Positions 29,201-32,224 of a DNA stretch of 64,000 nucleotides are shown here, one piece after another. A program made the translations under genes and the position numbers. Under the pieces are notes generated by a model. The model worked only from the letters and a program-made list of their open reading frames with translations. It was not told where the DNA came from and ran no database searches. Position 1 is the stretch's first letter, and every line of letters begins with the position of its first letter. Source of the stretch: Yoonia sp. GPGPB17 (GTDB lineage Bacteria; Pseudomonadota; Alphaproteobacteria; Rhodobacterales; Rhodobacteraceae). The DNA lies in NCBI RefSeq assembly GCF_037892195.1, contig NZ_JATACI010000002.1, positions 2,542,001 through 2,606,000 on the forward strand, in the 5' to 3' direction.

Positions 29201-30233
29201 CCGCGGACTGGAGTTCGACATCCACGTTGGTTTCAGTCTCGGCAGACAGCCGCAAAGACGGATCACCCGCATTGCCGTCAACCAACCCTGACGCGGCAGT
29301 GATCGTAGATCCCGCCCCAACAGAAACAGTTGTGGTCGTTTCAACATCAGTCAACGCCACGGCCAATCGCACGTAATCGCCCGATACATCCACATCCACT
29401 TGGGTATCAGCGGTCAACGACACTGCGTCGCCTGTGATCTCAACGCCATCACCAACAGCAACAGTCGCGGTTGCACTCAGATCGAAACCGCTGAACGAGG
29501 CCACATAGGACGTCTGGCTGGCCGTTGCGACAGCATCAGCAGAAACCGAAACAACGCCATCCGAAACAATGGATCCGTCGATTGTTACACTTGCAACCGC
29601 ATCATCGGCAGGGGCCAGAAATGTGCCCGATGCGCTGTCAGCTGCCGCCAGCGTGACATTGCCAACCTCAGCACCGGTCGCCCCAAGCGACACGCCACTG
29701 TTGATTGTGATCTGTTCGGCAGAAAGGTTCAGGTCCCCAACGAACCCTTCCGCAAAGCTGGTAATCGTGATCGAGTCATTGCCGCCCTCGGTATTCACAA
29801 CAAACTCAAAATCATCGTTTGTCGCGTCCTGGCGGGTATCCATGATGATCGTAACGTCATCGTCACCGCCGCCGGTGTTGATAACGAAACGATTGTCCAC
29901 ACCAATCTCAGTAATGTCCTCGGGGCCGCCCGCCCAGCTGACGGATACCTTCTGGATGTAAGTCCCGGATGCTGGCGCAGTCTCTTCTTCGAAGAAGCGA
30001 ACGGTCAGCGCGTCACTACTGCTCGGGTTCGCAATACTGACGGCACTGATGTTCAGTGGATCCGCGCTGAGCAGAACCCGCTGTTCCATAGGGTCCAGCA
30101 TCAGGCGCCATGCGGCTTCCTTAATCTTATCAAATCGTGCGCGGTCGTTGCGACGCAAGCGTGCACGGTTCCGGCGATTGAGAGGAATTTTCGGTAGAAC
30201 GCCTGCGGCTTGACGATCAAACGGCATTGACAT
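1..30233 (-). CDS. Giant LEPR-XLL / beta-repeat / RTX-like surface protein, 3' end outside window, frame broken seven times
   Basis: One gene fills the first 30 kb: about 10,000 codons with no terminal stop by position 1. The start is ATG at 30231-30233, preceded by a GGAAGGA Shine-Dalgarno. Residues 47-59 read DPMEQRVLLSADP, matching the LEPR-XLL motif found near the N terminus of very large alphaproteobacterial and planctomycete secreted proteins; no classical signal peptide is visible. In order follow Thr/Asp/Ala-rich beta repeats, repeating VGVAIG-type strands, Y-x-Y-x-G modules, Calx-beta-like domains (about 5.6-3.7 kb) and RTX-like GGxGxD/FGDxG repeats (3.6-0 kb). Family knowledge suggests Ca-dependent folding outside the cell after type I export, probably as an adhesin or matrix protein; no exporter is in the window. 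Frame changes lie near 21509, 21363, 16973, 16293, 15230, 14868 and 8272. Translation between them continues the same repeat architecture, so I infer a single gene. Confidence 0.85.
3700..5600 (-). other. Calx-beta-like domain block within the giant protein
   Basis: Translated on the minus strand, this part gives several sequential beta-sandwich-like units. They have the signature of Calx-beta/cadherin-like repeats: 'TYTLRLSKAPTDPVTINI', 'NETVTVALSDD', 'LTFTAENW/LVFDSDTW', 'VTVTVMANTG' and 'D..S...HTV'. The recurring D/E residues would bind Ca2+ between domains. It separates the beta-helix part from the RTX-like part. Confidence 0.55.
8271..14870 (-). CDS. Giant protein, segment 7: central beta-solenoid-like region
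   Basis: About 2,200 residues. The first 600 continue the repeats. The middle contains glycosidase- or adhesin-like strands with more aromatic residues (FGPRGPNEVSVLIEAD, YTEYKSDANGNVTTTDG, WDWRNLHND). The end is rich in 'G.I..T.A..D..V..' strands resembling filamentous-haemagglutinin-type parallel beta-helix sequence; that comparison is by eye only. The frame stops at TAA inside GCCTAAGC (plus-strand 8269-8276). Collapse to GCTAGC continues as ...DVKALA-S-NIYDGLGNG.... Confidence 0.75.
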   Translation of the reverse strand, partial: PSLIGLAASGSFATINTRQTGSAKSVQANVGGVDLDAGTLEVDALSLIAAKANVEGITVASTAAVGVSEANIRTGAQVGMEIGNSLGSINVGTLDATAGSDGNPAGSRMADATAKASGGGLLIGINSTSVLVSNTDDVAATVGNGADITAGTFVMDAYSNVKQLANSKAASVGLVGVGAAASRAESNTSVTSIIGVGADITAGAMTVTANGTTDNDAKTETGAFGLVGAAAASPETSTTAVVKAGLADGTSTANRAELDVSGLLRMTAAQLSNVDTEVVTESYGAIAGAGAVATNTITSTVDVEFGTFAKASAGEMDLQATNKLVRTAGDNDIDGKTGGIASGASAKSDTRAEMHTTITFGNDSDIDTTDPQGDLLAKAFNEIAYADKVRLETAGALSGAGAYVTFNERESGVSVPIKADIIVGNRADIEARGELEFEASGKFDVYLQSYSETYGAATVALGSAIIDIQPENTIRIKSNAEVLSHRDMFMSTGTDRNLTIEDSNLEARVDNFAGSVIPIDDLRTQAIYLARNVIVVEANALVESFLNIDLNADELGLASVIGMAKGTNWASAVADGINSLTGGTDNSTGPGEGLSDARSQIINNGLIKTGARRDLELSIGEVRDANDNLLGYTYNGTLDPDFVGDVNDQFNPDRLIIKTSEKTSVIPSSGQIALTNAYNNLATYGVFTSPGVPDLSNNFTKSYVDTIARIEAQMIASGEGFRDAADNFGTIERTNRVIVIDDIVAAAGRIRILTDQLTGTGTFDAPQDVKVEITSDSTASIEFGEIYIPQRNGGVDFNGITVTSFDDVADIRAAILAENQVSVAKDNRPLDVIDDLQFLGFVSTLSPNSLQFSPETVGSGPGAAPEITIQIDKNVREVPFQAGTLPTGDQVVTFKGEVFAPTANLSIFGPRGPNEVSVLIEADVNVANQTVIVGGTIQIGVKGDIHTNGDPYGKYINSGIIGDTPLTAGTENAKTPQGSTVEQITADLIRRQNLINELGGPQTGSSATYIDDTTGELVRQGLQANTIILRGGFVNVNGLIQAGQSEFSLTLTDYVRNQLLNTNGVRTIDLGNDDFFGRYDSGLNRLTIVGMNPKGGLVDIEGRIVATSQGKIVSHAGYPHITIDNQMNLEGLAIEGLDLVIESMDVSLKGEGTIILKDKTRGVRDDDSDLAMYYTEYKSDANGNVTTTDGLIDPVTWDASRAMGALGTVNANATHSGGNASGSVGGEIVAKRGYSTADGFRYGWVVGQGARTEIIQEKTYNSLWGLDFLLADVTNIPVVDTTILSTSLVPNSNYFYFDNSTNADYTYDSDRQATLGTPERTAYKTTTSWYGKKSTFVQFTTIETSFTKHNHTIAADKTIDIEFTGFNNSSLNVNAGQANLIIAGKITNENGTTTLSSQGTITTEKVAAQGLAPTVGGTTINITGLAGVGVRDYGVIRPTDAQPYTAGDSRALNALQLSQTAGGTLNVTSNSDILLQQKTGDLSIGSIRSFGDGLVEILTGDRDEGAIGANGGSILNAAGGSYVQGGSIRLDADGAIGGATAITIDTGTRTNDVLTALATDDINLFQNTNDLRVFQIASSSGDVTVTMTGDNDLIDANQIQEADTRSREALLGGVWGDMELLGDVTAAGSTESPAELKILEAIERLNSARVEDYRTYWDWRNLHNDTELAAVIAGDRLVKISEDDNTDGLKASIVAQLVAGGANQADAEAAADSQIITLQQARTAQFLEQNARYGTETSENLDPALDLTSADEKQAIRDSIKVWTQDELLNAIGSGLLKPVTDTTVNIEDPNIIGARVAIDIEGKVGRTEGDVTILVSDGRTLTEEEQLIIAAAERSDLFFLVSEIDTVNVTFSQADNAMIRSSGSWTDGTGPEFRVGQTVQIQGNTPNATEDERYYVISGFSGDGRTMFFEDTGTTFAKSVLTVALTTPVPAQVNVSAIVNDPSGASVPVIADVSGNTITWTGGDYDFLGAAQGAFDDIQGFREGDLILLSTTRAYTPAETAAQVATTNANDNLSLFRISAVTATSMTLTDKDGNAVSLNAETGVTLTVDEFVELVGVQVLQREDFDIESSENLNIASVGETFVGTENQILLGTITVADAADGSDGQLRLKSGNGILNNIGSTATNIIADSIVLEGGDGSIGRLATDTLAENRIYMNLSEGSIVTARTQGEVVLAERDGDFLVGTLYSASSDVDVKALA
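14868..15232 (-). CDS. Giant protein, segment 6
   Basis: About 120 codons continuing the repeat (EASVNGSDVEATNLNVTAT, ALSASIGLGGALSGGGALAD). It ends at GCCAAGC (coding strand; plus-strand GCTTGGC at 14865-14871). Collapsing one base gives ...LSVAA-S-LIGLAASGSF..., which joins it to the next segment. Out of frame it would stop at 14824. Confidence 0.7.
15230..16295 (-). CDS. Giant protein, segment 5
   Basis: About 350 codons. The first part is the VAVSGAGALAFNRITNK repeat. It is followed by an unusual insert (about 15.75-16.0 kb) with DLVWLANPD and EYKYKTEVL stretches resembling the Y-x-Y modules, and then typical repeats (GIGGTAGVGVAVGTSYAKNE). The frame breaks at GCCGCGGC (15226-15233); inserting one C gives GCC-GCC-GGC and continues as ...VALAAGVVAFAGAVAVSTAD.... 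It runs on out of frame to 15150. Confidence 0.7.
16290..16978 (-). CDS. Giant protein, segment 4
   Basis: About 228 codons of the same repeat (VLADSQSVINAAVLSTSLAL, then VGIAIGVSVAQNYIG). The same frame stays open to 16055, but from about 16293 on it encodes unrelated residues, while another frame resumes the repeat as GITAGVAVSGAGALAFNRI. The break reads GAAGCGGTATC on the coding strand and needs one added base (for example GAAGCCGGTATC). Only the portion above 16290 is real coding sequence for this frame. Confidence 0.7.
16947..21361 (-). CDS. Giant protein, segment 3: VGVAIG-type beta repeats
   Basis: About 1,460 residues made almost wholly of a repeated unit of roughly 130-150 aa. Each unit has a 'V.A.D.S.INA' strand, a run such as AAMSVGLGKTGVGVSIGAAI, a short N-x-I-G/NRI turn and 'V.A.I..S.V.A..GDV.V.A'. 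The first ATG in frame is at 21314, but the frame continues upstream to the break at 21360-21367. Two Y-x-Y-x-G modules are inserted (about 20.06-20.24 and 17.95-18.13 kb). Near 16971-16976 the frame changes at AATGCCGAACAA; one extra base, or two missing if the original was GCCGGC, restores ...VTAN-NVKVLADS.... Confidence 0.8.
17950..27790 (-). repeat. Dispersed Y-x-Y-x-G / D-Y-x-D-x-x-x-W modules in the giant protein
   Basis: At least nine inserts of about 45-80 aa share an order of motifs: G-D-x-V, a short turn, Y/F-x-Y/F-x-G, an acidic stretch with D-L/V, then D-Y/F-x-D/E-x-x-x-W. Approximate positions are 27630-27790, 26595-26712, 25070-25425 (two), 24640-24875, 23255-23680 (two or three), 22310-22440, 21725-22105, 20055-20240 and 17950-18135. 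Examples are GDTVYVDGVVYKYMG, then YTNVNLWKA; and HTYKYIG, then DYSDTNLWERV. The layout is reminiscent of small carbohydrate-binding modules such as CBM5/12 (GD-x-V-x-x-x-G-x-x-Y ... W), which is only an analogy. Confidence 0.6.
21362..21512 (-). CDS. Giant protein, segment 2 (short in-frame bridge)
   Basis: About 48 codons lie between two breaks. They read SSVKADGGSFFAAGSK and then VIAVNANVATNTVTSFSVAEV, which is the repeat pattern of the flanking segments, so this is coding sequence. It ends in GCTTAAGC (21360-21367). Collapsing that to GCTAGC continues as ...VGDLA-S-AVNPNAD.... It would not be recognised as a gene on its own. Confidence 0.7.
21507..30233 (-). CDS. Giant protein, segment 1: N terminus with LEPR-XLL motif (2,908 aa open frame)
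   Basis: This is the longest uninterrupted frame of the giant gene. The first 45 residues are basic (RNRARLRRNDRARF) and precede the LEPR-XLL-like motif at residues 47-59. The rest is a succession of beta-strand repeats in which 'V.A...D..L.A.' strands alternate with GVAVSMN/ILASNKV-like strands. Seven or so inserted modules of the form GD-x-V, Y-x-Y-x-G, D-Y-x-D-x-x-x-W interrupt this pattern. The frame ends at TAG (21507-21509) inside GCCTAGC; collapsing that to GCTAGC joins it to the next segment as ...DAKNA-S-SVKADG.... Acidic composition with almost no Cys is typical of extracellular Ca-dependent repeat proteins. Confidence 0.85.
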   Translation of the reverse strand: MSMPFDRQAAGVLPKIPLNRRNRARLRRNDRARFDKIKEAAWRLMLDPMEQRVLLSADPLNISAVSIANPSSSDALTVRFFEEETAPASGTYIQKVSVSWAGGPEDITEIGVDNRFVINTGGGDDDVTIIMDTRQDATNDDFEFVVNTEGGNDSITITSFAEGFVGDLNLSAEQITINSGVSLGATGAEVGNVTLAAADSASGTFLAPADDAVASVTIDGSIVSDGVVSVSADAVATASQTSYVASFSGFDLSATATVAVGDGVEITGDAVSLTADTQVDVDVSGDYVRLAVALTDVETTTTVSVGAGSTITAASGLVDGNAGDPSLRLSAETETNVDVELQSAANFFGGATNVDFTNGFDLLLSTLDVSRDTSVELNGTSGNLATLNAGGVAEVSAASGGDIKNIVKSDFVGVSTTDLSTDVTEILGTHLSSNTLGISMQASALTQTVTEGKVAVNESKNNTKTSVSLSNATVNAGASGIDIDATDTARFYAISTSATMDPGIFTTIDLDYAAALNLLDRDTTVVLSDATLDADGAVGVNATSAVWSIVLAEKMQALGTAQVPFDNSGTAQSFVFGGTMAVNEMNGEVSVTTTGGQLDGSAVTVGADNDAIFNAHAQAGQSLSGDSGGAVGISVAMNVLGFSVSNYLLLGVDALIGIDMGTTLTGYGAVVTMNGTAVNATGAAALTADNQLKANAFMSNAAESTADSAFRNNSGAAVAFALATNKIATRARVDISGATGDISASKLDVLATDKAEIFAETLIVSSSTTSSNFGVSLTDTLIANFANADYRTDGTTVYTDGIQGLTLVEQTGTVDLTFGDRVMALPDFTEDGDSKGAANTTYKFMGDSATGVDLAATDFTDKSLWQATPETDIAPTGLNFSKSDSMAFGGMLVRNEVTTEAAAVVADLTMDIGGDTTISATEATKVNATGDLGISSSGGSSIDGNGTSLAAGGALVINTVQGDATATVTNVDGTEIDGKLSVLATSTIELDATLNALVTSGNQAGLLLIAFNTLGYDPGNILEQSLDALIGLELGPKSIATTTAGIDSDDVTVGSVEVTATNASTLTSLRDSKADSAAAAATGAGGEVMSGTLVSNALAGGAEAYIRNAASGTPITTTTGGVTVTADDNATLSATSASVASQSTSNDLLSGTINDIAQKLLDAYTYTNQSGTRDMSFGDTVYVDGVVYKYMGEGPTSTDLATAPYTNVNLWKAMTATTIVPSSVAKIISKLAGLKGGDSKSSFAMITRNEVEGGAKAYIMNATVLAEGSIEVTATERSKLTALESSQVSAKEAKAGVLATNSVLSQAQAFVEDSDLTANGANSDINVKALNLIVADATVTMTTSAKGDALGLIFAFNTVGYDNHNVFFQAAEALLGADYLTPLVTESQTYGAEAYVNASNLLAGADINVTAESRDLQGATDSSVTAQMLDDLGNVAGDSTDAEQDASFAAALKAQLIAMGALEADSEAALTVETLAVGSQWYVIDDSGTIWQVLAELNEAGTDVVLNVYLVNLLNARVGNDQSVKAKNDLVLVDRFIAQDKLDADKAAAEKKGEEFKGKLKYGSSGAAAGGILASNKVLSETKAWIKGDIAKFKSSQTVSELLNGDIVRDGDRFFEYTGTDQVRVSDYDELSIATPVAFADQATIKLSADIRADGATFLDAPLFRAGDIVQYTGTAVSDAGGIDLEALIRNNAGSFAVINPAISIDLDAITFATDADWTEVLTTATFTATATDGTLNVYAADTANLRVDTSLSVLAEVKNNIDGFKKLAADLTKDDYSYTTSSGTQDLFKEDVVRIGDAGGPASEIGKYYKFIGNGIATIAGGNELADFTLSPEVSISVDLGALVADGTTVGAQNLLDTDYWQEISDNTDLSDVLFPDVGNLADSNSKALGGIIILNDVQGGVSATVDSMTVVAGTGVDVTADANASLLANLISSVESSGGSAWGTGDSIARQGVISTNVARNSAVAEIANSDITANGGDVDVKAMQQTVMDATLNATSNTGDEGVTVTLAFNSLGYNASNVLFNTIEAVTADPTFHRLVDPSNPTSAEARITASDVDATGDVVVDAQSAELLNATVSNTTNSAAGALTGAGGSAFGLIIASNKVLGEAHALIDNAQAGVADTIDAGGDISVTALDKQRHFSNVKLVADSATVNDGGAAVLQETLNDVTAVDWSMNSEPEQKTALRFGDLVRVVDGYTFSGTPADPDFAAGGKIMQYMGPSDPLQGASVYDSEGRATTIETGDYVRVADAGAGTVKFFVYDGPTLQTLNGGLPLLDGFDISGIDFSGPSAPAGWTEVTEGINGLPIDGLIDLAATDFSDTDYWKETVGSQLIPQGLNMPNAGPNGEDSDSVATGAMFVYNQLVGETTATVKDATLRADDDITVRATLDSQMNATTDAATSSSGGTVAGTGTSRAISGVVATNLLTGNAVASAQDATLTARVDAADTTGSVTVEALNTVEMNANTSAVVATGDEGYNVLLAFNSMGYDPTNLLFSSFDALAGDPNLANDLAGLDTRNAVEAYAFMTGVTATAADAIIVNAVNEATLTALVNNQTTSAASAFIEASGTAVSVVMSLNKMLSGARAEVNGGQYYAEDGAKVDIKTGDQVIAADGTVYERTGADIDDLDFGAIDNFEGGTGWTEVTVALASQNTLDAGRAVIVTASDDSIVDADNKMETTTTVVNDGGTSILTGFIESLLGDYSFTTLSGLQLLKTGQQVLAGSNSSQAGKRYTYTGSNTASAVDLGAIDFGAIDGSVKVLDDANRVTTVETGDYVSVIDAATGLESFYKYIATDALEVLDNGDPVPDGVNLSTIDFEADAAWSLVTDGAELANIIGSQWKEVVVDDIESLIPAGINLNVTSSDATAVGLLFSVNDLQSGVVARLAAADVDVTDGFVLVSAIENATMDAKNA

Positions 30234-30417
30234 GAGTCAATCCTTCCAGTGACTCGGAACTCCCATATCCCGAGCATATTAACCAAAACAACGCAGGCAA
30301 ACTTGGGGACAGCCTGCTACAACGGAAGCATGGAGCCGTAATTGCTCCAAACAACCTGATGTCACCCTCGCGGTATTGCACCGTTTTTTCAAGCAATTTG
30401 GGCAATTTTAAGGATGA
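30234..30417. promoter_or_regulatory. Leader region upstream of the giant gene
   Basis: This 184-nt gap separates the kinase-like gene from the giant gene on the minus strand. It ends with GGAAGGA about 8 nt before the ATG. A small hairpin (GGAGC, loop, GCTCC) lies in the middle. I see no clear terminator after the upstream gene and no convincing -35/-10 pair, so whether the giant gene has its own promoter is unresolved. Confidence 0.3.
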
Positions 30418-30957
30418 TTAAGCCTTCTTTAATGACAAAATGACTCTTGACAAAACATCATTTGCGCCAGCCTCCGCTCCGATGCACAGATCAGCCTTTG
30501 GCTTGACCCGTTCGCGCTGAACCGCAAGTGCGCGACGCGTAAACGCTTCATATGCGTGTAGCCATCCCGACATAAACGCCGCAAAACCCTTATTTTCAAC
30601 GTTTAGTGCAGCGAGTGATGCGATCTTGCGCGCCAAGGCAACATCGTTGGGGCATTCCAACCAGATCGACGTCGTGATCAAACCCCCGGTCTGTGGGCAG
30701 GCCCGCCCAAAGGGCGTTTCAAGAAACACCAACCCAGTTTTCGCCATCAACGCTTCATGCAATCCAGGAGCGATTGCATTCTCAAGCGGCGCCCCCGCGT
30801 CCAGCCAAGCGATGACCTTGTCCGGGGGCCAGGACGTGATGACTTCATAGTCGTCATATTCCACGACAACGCCCCCCATCGCCCCAGCCAAAGCTTGCAC
30901 CAACGTAGACTTGCCAGCCCCCGGCGGACCTGACACTGAAACGACAGTTCTGGTCAT
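30418..30957 (-). CDS. P-loop NTPase / kinase-like protein
   Basis: A 179-aa cytoplasmic protein. Walker A GPPGAGKST is at residues 10-18, followed by a VVVEYDDYEV stretch that could hold the acidic residues of a nucleotide/sugar-kinase fold. The overall size resembles uridine-kinase-like or AAA-type small kinases, but no substrate can be assigned. I start it at ATG 30955-30957, because this makes a 4-bp ATGA overlap with the upstream methyltransferase gene and implies translational coupling; a TTG two codons earlier is also possible. The overlap suggests that the two proteins act in the same process. Confidence 0.75.
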   Translation of the reverse strand: MTRTVVSVSGPPGAGKSTLVQALAGAMGGVVVEYDDYEVITSWPPDKVIAWLDAGAPLENAIAPGLHEALMAKTGLVFLETPFGRACPQTGGLITTSIWLECPNDVALARKIASLAALNVENKGFAAFMSGWLHAYEAFTRRALAVQRERVKPKADLCIGAEAGANDVLSRVILSLKKA

Positions 30958-31928
30958 GGGCAAGTCCCGGTCGTGGCATGGAACATCATGTCCAATTGAA
31001 CGGATTTCCGTGTCACTGCGAACCCATTGCGCTTCATGATGTCCTCATAGAATAGCGGATCGCGGTAAAACCGCGAAAATACCATATTTGCTAGTGTATT
31101 TGCATCTTTAGCCCCTGCATCTTCTGGGCCATATGCACCTCTTTCGCAGACAATGACACGCCCGCCCGGCGACAAGATACCCATCGCGCGCGCCAGCATA
31201 TTCTCAGCGTCATCGGCAGGCCAATCGTGTAGTACAGATTTGAAAAGCACGACATCAATCAAACCATCGAAAGGTGCCAATGCGTCTGGTTTTCTCGCAT
31301 CACCGGCACAAAACTCCAGCCCTGGCACAACACGCCTTTCGCGTCCCAACGCACAGACCGCGGGCAGATCCAGCACGCGCGACGTTACACCCTTATAGGT
31401 TGAAATAAGGGCTTCTGACATGAGCCCGGTATTGCCTCCGATTTCAAGGATACGGTCCCCCTCACGGAGATTAATCAGCGGCACCAGATGAGGTGATTCG
31501 CTCCGGGATAGTGCCTCCACATAATCCACCCAAGGACGGGTCGCGTTCAGATGTTCTGATGTTGTACCTTCGGCCATATCATAGCGAAACAAGCGGAACG
31601 TCGCTGATCTCTCCATAAACGCTGGAAGATCAAAAACCATCTCATCCAACCCCATCGCAACGTCTGCCGCAGCCCGCCGAATAAAGGATGCGCGGGCCAT
31701 GATCGCAGCGCTATCTGCACGCCATGCAGCCGCAAATTCTGCTGTGAAAGCAAGGCCATGCGCTTCTCTCACAGTGACGCCTGCACCAATCAAAAGGTGC
31801 TCCAGCAAGGCGGGACGGGCGGGACATTTCTGACCATCAGCAAGATCAGAAAGCAAACCACATCGCGCTGCAACATCGACCGCTGCAGCACCTTGCAAAG
31901 TCTCCAACCAAGGAAAGTCAGTTGTCAT
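30954..31928 (-). CDS. SAM-dependent methyltransferase (O-methyltransferase family 2-like)
   Basis: A 324-aa protein from the ATG at 31926-31928. Motif I for S-adenosylmethionine is LEIGGNTG at residues 161-168. The 'LFKSVLHDWPADDA' segment (His234-Asp235) matches the catalytic LHDW region of plant-type and hydroxyneurosporene O-methyltransferases, and GGRVIVCE is the usual late strand. The N-terminal 100 residues would be the helical dimerisation/substrate domain. The acceptor is unknown. The open frame extends upstream to 32129 with a hydrophobic leader-like stretch. I reject that start because family members are cytosolic and begin near 'TDFPWLE', but the chosen ATG has only a weak ribosome-binding site, so the start is uncertain. 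Confidence 0.75.
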   Translation of the reverse strand: MTTDFPWLETLQGAAAVDVAARCGLLSDLADGQKCPARPALLEHLLIGAGVTVREAHGLAFTAEFAAAWRADSAAIMARASFIRRAAADVAMGLDEMVFDLPAFMERSATFRLFRYDMAEGTTSEHLNATRPWVDYVEALSRSESPHLVPLINLREGDRILEIGGNTGLMSEALISTYKGVTSRVLDLPAVCALGRERRVVPGLEFCAGDARKPDALAPFDGLIDVVLFKSVLHDWPADDAENMLARAMGILSPGGRVIVCERGAYGPEDAGAKDANTLANMVFSRFYRDPLFYEDIMKRNGFAVTRKSVQLDMMFHATTGTCP

Positions 31929-32224
31929 GCTGGCACCGAAATCTAACGCGCCCAAAGCCGTGCAATCTGGGCATATCTTCTTCAACCGGCGCAGCGGCAC
32001 GGCATGAGGATTGCGCGAACAATCAGCCGCCACGGGCACTACTATGCAAAAGCAAAACGGTAAAAGTAGCAATGTTGTTGTCGAAGCTCTCTGAAACGCC
32101 CAGAATTCGTTAATAAATCCATAAAGCAATTGCGACAGAGGGCTGTTACATGTTTATCTTCTCCCGCAGTGAGGGATGCTGAGTTAACATTTTTCTGCGT
32201 GATAACGATTTCAGAGGATTTGCT

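Noticed and set aside
118..30197. Many long plus-strand open frames within the giant gene (for example 365 aa at 5569-6666 and 440 aa at 20043-21365)
   Set aside because: They are antisense to a repetitive GC-rich coding region, have no ribosome-binding sites and no recognisable domains, and their translations are low-complexity shadows of the repeats.
1..30233. True pseudogenisation of the giant gene
   Set aside because: Between breaks the frames are free of stops for up to 2,900 codons and keep the repeat pattern; genuine decay would show nonsense substitutions and larger deletions too. It cannot be excluded without reads.
31929..32129. Upstream extension of the methyltransferase with a hydrophobic leader
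   Set aside because: The leader would send a cytosolic SAM enzyme to the membrane; family members start near the chosen ATG. The weak ribosome-binding site leaves some doubt.
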